From the NCBI RefSeq assembly GCF_027947595.1, contig NZ_CP116257.1, positions 7,314,001 through 7,378,000 of the forward strand: a stretch of 64,000 nucleotides of DNA, read 5' to 3'. The DNA is from Streptomyces lienomycini (GTDB lineage: Bacteria; Actinomycetota; Actinomycetes; Streptomycetales; Streptomycetaceae). Numbering within the stretch: position 1 is the stretch's first letter; each line of letters opens with the position of its first letter. The notes beneath the pieces were generated by a model that searched no databases, was not told the DNA's origin, and saw only the letters and a list, made by a program, of their open reading frames with translations. The translations under genes and the position numbers were made by a program. This document shows positions 15,693 through 24,294 of this stretch, piece after piece.

Positions 15693-17009
15693 TCAAACCG
15701 CCCCCGCCACCGGAGCCGGCCGCCGCCGGATCACCAGTGCCATCAGCGCCGCCGCCGCGCACAGGGCGCCGGAGGCGACCCAGACCACGTCGTACGAGCC
15801 GAAGCGGTCGCGGGCGAGGCCGCCGAGGAAGGCGACGAGGGCGGCGCCCACCTGGTGGGAGGCGAGGACCCAGCCGAAGACGATCGCGCTGTCGTCGCCG
15901 TAGTGCTCGCGGCACAGGGCGAGGGTGGGCGGGACGGTGGCGACCCAGTCGAGGCCGTAGAAGACGATGAAGAAGATCATCGGCGGATGGACGCTCGGCG
16001 CGAGCAGCATGGGGAGGAAGAGGAGGGAGACGCCGCGCAGCGCGTAGTACACGGCGAGCAGGCGGCGGGGTTCGAAGCGGTCGGTGAACCAGCCGGAGGC
16101 GATCGTGCCGGCCACGTCGAACACCCCGATGACGGCGAGCAGCGAGGCCGCGGCGGTGATCGGCATGCCGTGGTCGTGGGCGGCGGGCACGAAGTGGGTC
16201 TGGATCAGGCCGTTGGTGGAGGCCCCGCAGATCGCGAAGGTGCCGGCCAGCAGCCAGAAGGGGCCGGTGCGGACGGCGGAGGCAAGGACCGTCAGGGCGC
16301 GGCGGGCGGCGCCGGGCACGGGGGCGGGCTTGGGCACGAACTCCTCGGCGCCGTACGGCTTCTGGCCGACGTCGGCCGGGTGGTCGTGCAGGAGGAGCCA
16401 GACGAAGGGGACGACGGCGAGGGCGGCGAGGGCGACGGTGACGGCCGCCGGGCGCCAGTCGTACGTCTCGACGATCCAGGACAGCAGCGGCAGGAAGATC
16501 AGCTGGCCCGAGGCTGAGGCGGCGGTGAGGACGCCGGTGACCAGGCCGCGCCGTTCGGTGAACCAGCGGTTGGTGACGGTGGCGGCGAAGGCCAGGGCCA
16601 TCGAGCCGGAGCCGAGGCCGACCAGCAGGCCCCAGCAGAGGATGAGCTGCCAGGCGGAGTCCATCCACACGGTCAGGCCGGAGCCGACCGCGATCACCAG
16701 CAGGGCCACGGCGACCACCCGCCGGATGCCGAAGCGGTCCATGAGCGCGGCGGCGAAGGGGGCGGTCAGGCCGTAGAGGGCGAGGTTGACGGAGACGGCG
16801 GCGCCGATCGTGCCGCGGGACCAGCCGAACTCCTGGTGCAGCGGGTCGATGAGGATGCCGGGCAGGGAGCGGAAGGCGGCGGCCCCGATGATCGTCACGA
16901 AGGTGACGGCGGCGACCCACCAGGCGCGGTGGACGCGGGTGCGGCGGCTCGGTCGGATGTCCTCCGGCCGGCCCACGGGGGAGGCGGCGGCGTCGGTTGT
17001 CTGGGTCAC
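15693..17009 (-). CDS. MFS transporter (monocarboxylate/OFA-like)
   Basis: A 438-aa protein with twelve predicted membrane helices. It has the MFS signature after helix 2 (AALMDRFGIRRVVAVALLVIAVGSG) and a related GWFTDRFEPRRLLAVYY loop after helix 8. The opening REFGWSRGTIGAAVSVNL-like segment (HQEFGWSRGTIGAAVSVNLAL) is typical of the oxalate/formate and monocarboxylate porter group, so an organic anion is a plausible substrate. The GTG at 17009 is used. It is divergent from the GlxA-type regulator with a 71-bp gap, which makes regulation by that protein plausible. Confidence 0.85.
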   Translation of the reverse strand: MTQTTDAAASPVGRPEDIRPSRRTRVHRAWWVAAVTFVTIIGAAAFRSLPGILIDPLHQEFGWSRGTIGAAVSVNLALYGLTAPFAAALMDRFGIRRVVAVALLVIAVGSGLTVWMDSAWQLILCWGLLVGLGSGSMALAFAATVTNRWFTERRGLVTGVLTAASASGQLIFLPLLSWIVETYDWRPAAVTVALAALAVVPFVWLLLHDHPADVGQKPYGAEEFVPKPAPVPGAARRALTVLASAVRTGPFWLLAGTFAICGASTNGLIQTHFVPAAHDHGMPITAAASLLAVIGVFDVAGTIASGWFTDRFEPRRLLAVYYALRGVSLLFLPMLLAPSVHPPMIFFIVFYGLDWVATVPPTLALCREHYGDDSAIVFGWVLASHQVGAALVAFLGGLARDRFGSYDVVWVASGALCAAAALMALVIRRRPAPVAGAV

Positions 17010-17080
17010 GTCATTGAGTCTCGGCAGCGGACCCCGGCCGATCGAGTGGCCGGTAGGACATCGTTCGCTAGGATCGGGCC

Positions 17081-18079
17081 ATGACCTCCGACCGCCCGCA
17101 CCGCGTCGTCGTCCTGGCCCTCGACGGCCTGCTCCCCTTCGAACTGGGCATCGCGCAGCGCATCTTCGGCCTCGCCCGCGACGAGGACAGGCGCCCGCTG
17201 TACGAGGTGGTCACCTGCTCGGTCCGGCCGCCTGGCCCGGTCGACACCGACGCCGACTTCGCGATCCTGGTCGGCAACGGCCCCGAGGCGCTGGCCACCG
17301 CCGACACGGTCGTGGTCCCCGCCTCCTACGAACTGGGCCCGGTCTACGAGGAGGGCGTGCTGACCGGGGAGCTGGCCGCCGCGCTGGACCGTGTGCGGCC
17401 GGGCACCCGGCTCGTCGCGATCTGCACGGGCGGGTTCGTGCTGGCCGCCGCCGGATACCTGGACGGCCGGCCGGCGACCACGCACTGGGCCTCCGCCGAG
17501 CACTTCCAGCGGCTGTTCCCGAAGGTGCGGGTGGACGCCGACGTGCTGTTCGTCGACGACGGCGACGTGCTCACCTCGGCCGGGGTGGCGGCGGGGATCG
17601 ACCTGTGCGTGCACATCGTGCGCCGGGACCACGGCACCGCCGTGGCCAACGAGGTGGCCCGCCGCACGGTCGTACCGCCCCACCGGGACGGCGGGCAGGC
17701 GCAGTACATCGAGCGGCCGGTGCCCGATCCGCAGCAGTCCTCCACGACGGGCGCCCGCGCCTGGGCGCTCGGCCGCCTGCACGAGCCGATCCAGTTGCGG
17801 GACATGGCCGCCCAGGAGTCGATGTCGGTACGGACGTTCACCCGCCGCTTCCGCGAGGAGGTCGGCGTGAGTCCGGGACAGTGGCTGACCCGGCAGCGCG
17901 TCGAGCGGGCCCGGCACCTGCTGGAGTCCACCGCCCTGTCCGTGGACCAGGTGGCCCACGACGCGGGGTTCGGCACGGCCCAGTCGATGCGGCAGCATCT
18001 GCAGGCGGCGCTCGGGGTCACGCCGACCGGGTACCGGCGGACCTTCCGCGCGGAGTTGTCCACAGCCTGTGGAGAATGA
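17081..18079 (+). CDS. GlxA-family transcriptional regulator (DJ-1/PfpI + AraC HTH)
   Basis: A 332-aa regulator. Residues 1-190 form a class-I glutamine amidotransferase-like (DJ-1/PfpI) domain with the AICTGGFVLAAAGYLDGR nucleophile-elbow region and an HW following it. The C-terminal 100 residues are an AraC double helix-turn-helix (MSVRTFTRRFREEVGVSPGQWLTRQRVERARHLLE and DQVAHDAGFGTAQSMRQHLQ). This is the architecture of AdpA and its many paralogues. A TAGGAT box at 17069-17074 ends 6 nt before the ATG, suggesting a leaderless mRNA. The divergent MFS gene is the likely target; the inducer is unknown. Confidence 0.88.
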   Translation: MTSDRPHRVVVLALDGLLPFELGIAQRIFGLARDEDRRPLYEVVTCSVRPPGPVDTDADFAILVGNGPEALATADTVVVPASYELGPVYEEGVLTGELAAALDRVRPGTRLVAICTGGFVLAAAGYLDGRPATTHWASAEHFQRLFPKVRVDADVLFVDDGDVLTSAGVAAGIDLCVHIVRRDHGTAVANEVARRTVVPPHRDGGQAQYIERPVPDPQQSSTTGARAWALGRLHEPIQLRDMAAQESMSVRTFTRRFREEVGVSPGQWLTRQRVERARHLLESTALSVDQVAHDAGFGTAQSMRQHLQAALGVTPTGYRRTFRAELSTACGE

Positions 18080-18224
18080 GCGGGGACCGACCCCGGACTC
18101 GTCGGCCGGCGGCGCGGCGCTGTCCGCCCCGAGCACGGCATCGCGCGCCACCGGCCCACTCCGGCGCTCCCGCCCGGTTCCCGTCGCCCCCGGGGGAACC
18201 GCCGCCGACACGACCCACGCTCGC

Positions 18225-18249
18225 CGAGGGCCCCGTCACCGGGCCCTCG
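18225..18249. terminator. Hairpin between convergent genes
   Basis: A 9-bp perfect stem CGAGGGCCC / GGGCCCTCG with a 7-nt loop lies in the 306-bp gap (18080-18385) between the GlxA-type gene and the leftward ATPase gene. I see no credible gene in the rest of that gap. A bidirectional terminator is the simplest reading. Confidence 0.6.
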
Positions 18250-18385
18250 TCGTCCCCTCGCGGCGAATCGTTGACCACAAGCGTGAGGAAACGGTCACGA
18301 TCCGTCAACCGGCGAGGGGCGCTTCGTCACCTGCGTCCCGTTTCACCGCCCACGCGCACGGAAGCACGCCCCGGCGCACCGGCGG

Positions 18386-18877
18386 TCACACCGCTTCGTA
18401 GGCCCAGCCCTCGTACGCCGCCGCGCCGCCGCCGCTCCCGCGGGCCGGGGCGGCGTCCTCGCCCGCGGCACAGCGGTCCAGTTCGCACCAGATGCGCTTG
18501 CCGGTGCCTTCCCGGCTCCAGCCCCAGCGGTCGGCGAGGCCGTCCACGAGGGCGAGGCCCCGGCCGCCCGTCGCCTCGCCGTCCAGGCAACGGGGCACGG
18601 GGGCACGGTCGCTGGCGTCGTCGACCTCGAGGCGGACGGTGGCCTCCTTCGCGTCCGCGCTCGCCGCTCCCGGCAGCACCAGCCGCAGTACGGCCGAACG
18701 GCCGGTGTGCACCACGGCGTTGGTGACCAGCTCGGAGACGAGCAGGACCAGCGTCTCGGCGAGTGGTTCGTCGGCCCGTATCCCCGACCCGGCGAGCCGC
18801 GAACGCGCCCAGCGCCGGGCACGCCCCACTTCCGAGGGGTCTGGACGGACCTCCAGCTGCACTTGAAGCACCTGCAC
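18386..18877 (-). CDS. RsbW-like ATP-binding protein (anti-sigma kinase family)
   Basis: A 163-aa GHKL/HATPase_c protein of the RsbW type. It has the N box ELVTNAVVHTG, the G1-like VDDAS element and the G2 box ATGGRGLALVDGLADRWG; the tail beyond about residue 135 is low-complexity. In Streptomyces such proteins act as anti-sigma factors and Ser kinases of STAS antagonists, though many lack a clear partner. The GTG at 18877 is the family-like start (MQVLQVQLEVRPDP). It lies near a STAS gene and an ECF-like sigma gene, so a partner-switching link is possible but unproved. The region upstream has two inverted repeats. Confidence 0.82.
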   Translation of the reverse strand: MQVLQVQLEVRPDPSEVGRARRWARSRLAGSGIRADEPLAETLVLLVSELVTNAVVHTGRSAVLRLVLPGAASADAKEATVRLEVDDASDRAPVPRCLDGEATGGRGLALVDGLADRWGWSREGTGKRIWCELDRCAAGEDAAPARGSGGGAAAYEGWAYEAV

Positions 18878-18972
18878 CGCTCACACCATCCGAACCGGCG
18901 GACACCGAGGCTCGCGCCTCATGAGGGCCACGATCGTAGCCATTACCAGCAGGGCCGGAGCAACGACCGGGG

Positions 18973-19032
18973 AAGGGATCACGGAACGTGAATCCCTTAC
19001 GGGACAGCATGGTTGACGGACAGTCACGTCAA
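18973..19032. promoter_or_regulatory. Two inverted repeats upstream of the RsbW-like gene
   Basis: Within the 472-bp interval 18878-19349 there are two inverted repeats: AAGGGATCACG / CGTGAATCCCTT around a GAA centre (18973-18998, one bulged T) and TTGACG / CGTCAA with an 8-nt spacer (19013-19032). The second contains a -35-like TTGACG. They may be operators or promoter parts for the leftward ATPase gene, or for a small rightward gene. No regulator is known. Confidence 0.4.
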
Positions 19033-19070
19033 CAAGCGCTTCGGGCATATTCCAGCGCGAAGGAGTACCC

Positions 19071-19262
19071 GTGCGGCATACTGTGCGACGCTCGTTCCGA
19101 GCAGTCGAACAGGCGGCGGCCGACGGGCGTTGTGCCCTGCGGGGCAAGGCGCCCACCGTCGGTTCCGGAGCCGCCCCAGGGGCAACTCCGGCACGGTTGG
19201 CGCTCAGGACCACTCGCATCCCCCACAAGGTACCGGAGTGTGGCACCGACTCCGGGCCGTGA
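19071..19262 (+). CDS. Possible small gene (63 aa) with strong ribosome-binding site
   Basis: A 63-codon frame begins with GTG at 19071, preceded by AAGGAG with a 5-nt spacer (19060-19065), one of the best ribosome-binding sites in the window. The product is basic (RHTVRRSFRAVEQAAADGR) with no recognised domain. It lies alone on the + strand in a 472-bp gap between leftward genes. It may be a real small protein or chance; composition alone does not decide. Confidence 0.35.
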   Translation: MRHTVRRSFRAVEQAAADGRCALRGKAPTVGSGAAPGATPARLALRTTRIPHKVPECGTDSGP

Positions 19263-19349
19263 CGGGTCACGCGGCGGACACGACCCGGTATCGACGCTCC
19301 GTGACACCACTGCGCCACGATCCGCGACATGGGCCGGGCGGTCGGGGCG

Positions 19350-19862
19350 CTACTCGGGCACGGTGAAGTAGCGGGCGAAGGCCGGGACGATCTCCGCCTC
19401 CCCCACCTTGCCGTCGCCGTCCGCGTCGAGGGCGGCGGCGACCGGACGGGCCAGCTCCTCGGGCACGCCGAACGCGGTCAGCGCCCGCACGGTGTCCGCG
19501 ACCGTGGCCGTCCCGTCACCGTCGGTGGCGGCCACGTCCAGGGCGGCGTGCAGGAAGGGCCGGGCGATCTCGGCGAAGCGTTCCGGCTTGTCCCGCAGCC
19601 GCTTGACCGCGCCGGTGACGAACTCCTCGCGGGTGATGCGCTGGTCGCCGTCCCGGTCGGCGATGCCCGCCAGGCCCTGCCAGAGCGCCTCCGCACCGCC
19701 GTACAGGGCCTGCCCCCGGTCGGAGCGGGCGGCGACGCCGAACTCGGCGAGCAGCGCCTTGGCCGCCCCGCTGAAGTCGGAACGGTCGATGTGACCGTTG
19801 CCGTCCTGGTCGAAGGTGGTGAACCGCGCGGCGATCCTGCGCTCGTACTCGCTGTTGACCAT
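19350..19862 (-). CDS. EF-hand calcium-binding protein (calerythrin-like)
   Basis: A 170-aa protein with three canonical EF loops, DQDGNGHIDRSDF, DRDGDQRITREEF and DADGDGKVGEAEI, plus a degenerate one, TDGDGTATVADTV. This four-site layout is that of calerythrin and the other Streptomyces Ca2+-binding proteins, which are cytosolic. The ATG at 19862 gives MVNSEYERRIAARF, the usual opening. It is followed 101 bp upstream by the STAS gene on the same strand, so a shared transcript is possible. Ca2+ sensing or buffering is known for the family; any partner here is unknown. Confidence 0.92.
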   Translation of the reverse strand: MVNSEYERRIAARFTTFDQDGNGHIDRSDFSGAAKALLAEFGVAARSDRGQALYGGAEALWQGLAGIADRDGDQRITREEFVTGAVKRLRDKPERFAEIARPFLHAALDVAATDGDGTATVADTVRALTAFGVPEELARPVAAALDADGDGKVGEAEIVPAFARYFTVPE

Positions 19863-19963
19863 GGCTCTCTCCGGCCGCCTCACGTCGGTGTCGGGTACGT
19901 CCCGCCCGGAGCGTACGTCGCCGCGCGCGGCCGCGTGCCGGAGTTGCCGCGTCGTGACGCCGC

Positions 19964-20353
19964 CTACGCGGACAGGGGCCGCGGCTCGTCGCCGGTCGCC
20001 GAGGCGAGGTCGGCGTGGCAGTCGAAGAGCCGGCGCACTCCCAGCGCGCCGAGGACGCGGTTGACGTGGGAGCCGTCGACGGCGCCCTGCGCGGGCAGTA
20101 TCAGGCGCAGCCTGCCCTGGCAGGAGCGGATGAGCCGCCGGGAGGCGATGAGTACGCCGACCCCGCTGGAATCGCAGAACAGCACCTCGGAGAGGTCCAG
20201 GACGAGGCTGTGCCGCCCCTCGGCCACCTCGTCGTGCACGCGCTGCCGCAGCACCGGTGACGACACCAGGTCCAGTTCGCCCGACACCTGGAGCACGGCC
20301 CACTGGCCCCGCTCGCCGCCGGTCACGTTGAACGTCACCACCATGCCCTTCAT
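19964..20353 (-). CDS. STAS-domain anti-sigma factor antagonist
   Basis: A 129-aa single STAS domain: WAVLQVSGELDLVSSPVLRQRVHDEV, then LVLDLSEVLFCDSSGVGVLIASRRLIR. The CDSSGVGVL segment holds the conserved Ser that a partner kinase would phosphorylate. Such proteins release a sigma factor by binding the anti-sigma kinase. The frame extends upstream to 20467, but the MKGMVVTFNV start at 20353 fits the family. It is divergent from an ECF-like sigma gene with a 381-bp gap that contains A/T-rich patches and a GGAGG/CCTCC inverted repeat at 20582-20600. Confidence 0.88.
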   Translation of the reverse strand: MKGMVVTFNVTGGERGQWAVLQVSGELDLVSSPVLRQRVHDEVAEGRHSLVLDLSEVLFCDSSGVGVLIASRRLIRSCQGRLRLILPAQGAVDGSHVNRVLGALGVRRLFDCHADLASATGDEPRPLSA

Positions 20354-20734
20354 CCGTCGGTACGTCTCTGCTGCTCGGGGTTCCTCTTGATTCGTCTTGG
20401 TTCGCCCGATACGGAAGCCGTGCTTACGCTTCTTGGGCGCGCGCCTGCCCACCGGCCGTTCCCGCAAACTCCGGAGCGGAAACGGAGACCGATCAGAAGA
20501 GGCTTGATTCAGACAGTTTCAATCCTGTTCGATCCACCTGAATCCATCTCGATCGAATTCGGTCGCACGGTAGAGGGTAGTGGAGGCACATATCACCTCC
20601 GGACGGTCGGGGGCGCGCATTGACACAAAGGGGCGTGCGCTGTCGGACGTGCCGACTACATTCGGGGAGGAGACGGCCGCAGGCTGGACACCGGCCGGGA
20701 CGGGCAGGGACGGAGCGGGGGGTGGAGGGGCCGC

Positions 20735-21322
20735 ATGGCGAAGAGGGACGCGCCGCTGCGCTGGGACCGCAAGATGCAGCAGCGGCTCGCACGCGGCGAG
20801 GCCGCGGCCCTGGGCGAGCTGTACGACCGGTTCGCCTCGCTGGTGCACGGGCTGGCGCACCGCGTGCTCGACGACGAGCGGGCCGCCGACCGCATCACGC
20901 GGGATGTCTTCGCGCACGTCTGGGAGCATCCCGACACCTACGACCCCCGGCAGGGCCCGCTGCGCACCTGGGTCGCCGCGCTCACCCACCGGTTCGCCGT
21001 GCAGCGACTGCGTGCCACCGAGACGGCGGCCCTCGTCCGGGGCGGGCCGGGCACCGCGGAGGAGCTGGAGACCAAGGTGCGTCGCGCCTCGGTCGCCGCC
21101 CGCGCCGACTACATCGTCCAGTCCATGCCGGCGCCGCTGCGCGCCGCCCTGGAGCTGGCCTACTTCCAGCGCCGCGACTACCGCCAGACCGCCGCCGACC
21201 TCGGCGTCACCGAGGACGAGGCCCGCCGCCGCCTCCGGCTGGGCCTCCAGCTCCTGGCCACCGCCCGCGACGCCTCCCCGCACACCCCCGGGGCACCGCC
21301 CGGATACGGGGGTGCGGCATGA
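20735..21322 (+). CDS. ECF-like sigma-70 family RNA polymerase sigma factor
   Basis: A 195-aa sigma factor. Region 2 is AALGELYDRFASLVHGLAHRVLDDERAADRITRDVFAHVWEHPDTYDP, with the usual GPLRTWVAALTHRFAVQRLR closing stretch. Region 4 is ALELAYFQRRDYRQTAADLGVTEDEARRRLRLGLQ, with a weaker than usual match. An ATGA overlap couples it to the next gene, a zinc-finger anti-sigma-like protein, as expected for an ECF sigma/anti-sigma pair. The promoter it recognises cannot be read from the sequence. Confidence 0.9.
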   Translation: MAKRDAPLRWDRKMQQRLARGEAAALGELYDRFASLVHGLAHRVLDDERAADRITRDVFAHVWEHPDTYDPRQGPLRTWVAALTHRFAVQRLRATETAALVRGGPGTAEELETKVRRASVAARADYIVQSMPAPLRAALELAYFQRRDYRQTAADLGVTEDEARRRLRLGLQLLATARDASPHTPGAPPGYGGAA

Positions 21323-22635
21323 AGGCGTACGACGAGAACGACGGGAACGGGGAGAACGGGGAGGAAGACGACGGCACGGGTGCCGCCGCCGGGTCCGGCA
21401 CCGGATCCGCCGGCGCCGGCGTCGGCGGCGGCGGCGGTGTGCCGGGGGCTCCCGGCGCGGCGCGCATACCGTTGCCCCGTGCCTCCGTCGAGGACGGCGG
21501 ACGGACCCTGCCCGAGGTGGCCGCGGTGGCGCTGGAGCACCAGGTGCTGACGTCGCTGCTCGGGGCCTGGGCGCTGGCCGCCTGCTCGGCGCAGGAGGCG
21601 GCGGCCGTCGAGGAGCACCTCGGGGAGTGCGACGCCTGCGCCGAGGAGGCGCTGCGCCTGCGCGAGGCCGTCACGCTGCTCCAGCGCCCGGAGAGCCTCG
21701 ATCTGGACCCCGCCCTGCGCACCCGCGTCCTGGACGGATGCCTGGAGCGGCGCCCGCCCCGCATCCCGGTGCCCCGGTGGGCGGCCCCGTACGACGCCGA
21801 GACCGCGCGGCTGGACGCGCTGCTCCAGGACTTCGGGGACGCCGAGTGGCACGCGCCGGTCCGGCTGCGCTGGTTCGAGGCGGACAGCGAGGCGAGCCGC
21901 CGCACCACCGTCGCCGGGGTCATCGCGCACCTGCTGACGGTCGACGGGACCGTCGCGGTCTCCCTGGGCCTCGCCGACCCGCTGGGCGACATCACCACGC
22001 CCAGCCGGGCACCGGCCGCCCGTACGGAGGCGTACTGGCGGGCCTCGCACCGCCCGCCGACCCGGGCGGTGCGGGCGCCCTGGCGGGCGCAGAGCCACGG
22101 CATCGTCCGCACGGCCTCGTTCACCGGGGAGACGGGCGGGATGCCGGTCCCGTACGGCGACTTCGAGCTGCCGCTGCGCGACGCCATGCTGGACCGGGCG
22201 TTCGAGTGCTGGGTGCACGCGGAGGACATCGCCGACGCGGTGGACTATCCGTACGCGCCGCCCTCCGCGCGGCATCTCAACAGCATGATCGACCTCGCGG
22301 CACGGCTGCTGCCGGGCGCCCTGGCGGCCCGCCGCCGGGCCGGTCTGGCCGCACCCGGCGGACGCCCGCACCTGGTCACCGCGGGTGAACCGGGGCGCAG
22401 CCTGCGGCTGGAGATCGAGGGCTCCGGCGGCGGCGAGTGGCTCATCCCGCTCGACTCCCCGGGTGCGGTGGGCTCCGCCGATCACGAGGTGGCGCATGTC
22501 GCCCTGGACGGCGTGGAGTTCTGCCGCCTGGCCGCGGGCCACGTGCCTCCGGCGGAAGCGGCGGCGGGGCAGGTCGGGGACCGGGAGGCGATCCGGGACG
22601 TGCTGTTCGCCGCGGCGGGCTTGAGCCGGATGTAG
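21319..22635 (+). CDS. Zinc-finger anti-sigma-like protein fused to an MDMPI-type domain
   Basis: A 438-aa protein. After a Gly/Asp/Glu-rich leader of about 50 residues comes a zf-HC2 anti-sigma module, ending in H-x3-C-x2-C (EHLGECDAC), then a DinB-like maleylpyruvate-isomerase N-terminal fold (ETARLDALLQDFGDAEWHAPVRLRW, a metal-type ATTVAGVIAHLL-like helix and FECWVHAEDIADAVDYP). A C-terminal beta domain closes it. No membrane helix is seen, so it is probably a cytosolic anti-sigma factor with a possible thiol- or ligand-sensing domain. It starts at ATG 21319, overlapping the sigma stop by 4 nt. Function inferred from domain order and coupling. Confidence 0.8.
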   Translation: MKAYDENDGNGENGEEDDGTGAAAGSGTGSAGAGVGGGGGVPGAPGAARIPLPRASVEDGGRTLPEVAAVALEHQVLTSLLGAWALAACSAQEAAAVEEHLGECDACAEEALRLREAVTLLQRPESLDLDPALRTRVLDGCLERRPPRIPVPRWAAPYDAETARLDALLQDFGDAEWHAPVRLRWFEADSEASRRTTVAGVIAHLLTVDGTVAVSLGLADPLGDITTPSRAPAARTEAYWRASHRPPTRAVRAPWRAQSHGIVRTASFTGETGGMPVPYGDFELPLRDAMLDRAFECWVHAEDIADAVDYPYAPPSARHLNSMIDLAARLLPGALAARRRAGLAAPGGRPHLVTAGEPGRSLRLEIEGSGGGEWLIPLDSPGAVGSADHEVAHVALDGVEFCRLAAGHVPPAEAAAGQVGDREAIRDVLFAAAGLSRM

Positions 22636-22654
22636 GGGCGGGTCGCGGTTTCGT

Positions 22655-22712
22655 CGGCGGCTGCGGGTGCTCGGTGACCGCGCGGGCAACCACACACCAC
22701 CCGCAGCCGCCG
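22655..22712. terminator. Long hairpin between convergent genes
   Basis: CGGCTGCGGGTG at 22658-22669 pairs with CACCCGCAGCCG at 22698-22709; the stem extends on both outer sides with one mismatch and encloses a 28-nt loop. It fills the 101-bp gap between the MDMPI fusion gene and the leftward purU, so it can terminate both. Similar structured intergenic elements are frequent in Streptomyces. Confidence 0.65.
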
Positions 22713-22736
22713 GCGAACCGGCGCCCTCCGAGCCCG

Positions 22737-23630
22737 CTAGGCGAAGACCACCGTCCGGCGGCCGTTCAGGAGAATCCTGCGCTCCGCGTGCCACTTCACG
22801 GCCCGCGCCAGCGCCTGGCACTCCACGTCCCGCCCGATCGCCACCAACTGGTCCGGCGTGACGTCGTGGCCGACCCGCTCGACCTCCTGCTCGATGATCG
22901 GCCCCTCGTCGAGGTCGGCCGTCACGTAGTGCGCGGTCGCGCCGATCAGCTTCACGCCCCGCGCGTGCGCCTGGTGGTACGGCTTCGCGCCCTTGAAGCT
23001 CGGCAGGAAGGAGTGGTGGATGTTGATGATCCGGCCGCTGAGCCGCTTGCACAGGTCGTCGGAGAGGACCTGCATGTAGCGGGCCAGCACGACGAGTTCC
23101 ACGTCCTGCTCGCGCACGATCTCCAGGAGCCGCGCCTCGGCCTCCGCCTTGGTGTCCCTCGTCACGGGGATGTGGTGGAAGGGGATGTCGTACGACCCCA
23201 CCAGTTCCGCGAAGTCCGTGTGGTTGGACACCACGGCCGCGATCTCCACGGGCAGCGCGCCGGTCCGGGCCCGGAAGAGGAGGTCGTTCAGGCAGTGCCC
23301 GAACTTGCTGACCATCAGCACGATGCGCGTCTTCTCGTCGGCCCGGTTGATCCGCCAGTCCATGTGGAAGGCGTCACCGATCGCGGTGAAGCTGGCGCGC
23401 AGCTTGTCCACCGTCACCGGCTCGTCGGCCGAGAAGTGGACGCGCATGAAGAACAGTCCCGTGTCGTGGTCGCCGAACTGCTGGCTGTCCTCGATGTTGC
23501 AGCCCGTCATGAACAGGTAGCTGGAGACGGCGTGCACGATGCCCTGCTTGTCCGGGCAGGACAGGGTGAGGACGTACTGGTCGGCCGGGGCGCCGGCCGA
23601 CGGGACGGCGGCGGAGGACTGCTCGTTCAT
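22737..23630 (-). CDS. purU: Formyltetrahydrofolate deformylase
   Basis: A 297-aa enzyme that hydrolyses 10-formyl-THF to formate and THF, balancing one-carbon pools. The N-terminal ACT domain (about residues 18-100: YVLTLSCPDKQGIVHAVSSYLF) is followed by a formyltransferase fold with the catalytic NIHHSFLPSFKGAKPY segment and ATAHYVTADLDEGPIIEQ, which carries the conserved His and Asp. Length is typical (about 290 aa). The ATG at 23630 opens MNEQSSAAVP. It stands alone, with a 47-bp gap to the next upstream gene on the same strand. Confidence 0.95.
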   Translation of the reverse strand: MNEQSSAAVPSAGAPADQYVLTLSCPDKQGIVHAVSSYLFMTGCNIEDSQQFGDHDTGLFFMRVHFSADEPVTVDKLRASFTAIGDAFHMDWRINRADEKTRIVLMVSKFGHCLNDLLFRARTGALPVEIAAVVSNHTDFAELVGSYDIPFHHIPVTRDTKAEAEARLLEIVREQDVELVVLARYMQVLSDDLCKRLSGRIINIHHSFLPSFKGAKPYHQAHARGVKLIGATAHYVTADLDEGPIIEQEVERVGHDVTPDQLVAIGRDVECQALARAVKWHAERRILLNGRRTVVFA

Positions 23631-23677
23631 GCAGCACAGGTTCCCATATCCGGCCCCCCGGCCCGAGTGCCGTCCCG

Positions 23678-24124
23678 TCAGGCGGACCGGGTCAGGATCT
23701 GCAGCACCTCCAGCGTGCGCGGCTCCGCCTCCGGATCCTCGCCGTCGCTGGTGGCCAGCCGTACGTGCGCGTCGCGGGCCGCCCGCACCGCCTCCGGCCA
23801 GTCCGCGTGCTCCAGGTACGCGGTCACCGGGGCGTCCGGCCCCGCCTGGTGCATGATCCGCAGGACCCGCAGCACGGCGGTGTCCACGAGCGCCGCCTCC
23901 TGCGAGTCGCGGAAGACCGTGCCCACGTACTTCTCGGCCGACCAGTGGTCCAGCCAGGTGTCCTCCACCAGGCGGTACACGGCGTCGGTGACGTCCCCGT
24001 AGCCGTCGACGCCGGCCAGCCAGACGTCCCGCTGGAAGGCGGGGGAGGAGAGCATGTGCAGCGCGGAGCGCACCTGGCTGCGCCAGCGCCACCACGGCAT
24101 GTCGTTGAGTGGCATGCCGCCCAT
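23678..24124 (-). CDS. SCO4402-family conserved hypothetical protein
   Basis: A 148-aa soluble protein with the sequence MPLNDMPWWRWRSQVRSALHMLSSPAFQRDVWLAG near its N terminus, then LVEDTWLDHWSAEKYVGTVFRDSQEAALVDTAVLRVLRIMHQAGPDAP. I recognise it as the Streptomyces family named after S. coelicolor SCO4402, of unknown function; it resembles small immunity-type proteins that pair with toxins. The frame remains open to 24226, and I chose the ATG at 24124 because conservation is expected to begin there. It reads leftward toward purU. Confidence 0.7.
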   Translation of the reverse strand: MGGMPLNDMPWWRWRSQVRSALHMLSSPAFQRDVWLAGVDGYGDVTDAVYRLVEDTWLDHWSAEKYVGTVFRDSQEAALVDTAVLRVLRIMHQAGPDAPVTAYLEHADWPEAVRAARDAHVRLATSDGEDPEAEPRTLEVLQILTRSA

Positions 24125-24294
24125 GGTGGAGGAGCGACGGCCGCGACGGGAAGAGTTCTCCGAACCTTGCACGGTCGTCGATCCTACGTTCCTTCCCCCC
24201 GGGCCCGGCCGGCGCCCGCTGTTCACCTCGGCGTCACCACGTGTTGACCGCGGGTCACGCCCGGGTTGGCCGGGTGAGGGAATCGTGCGGGGAC

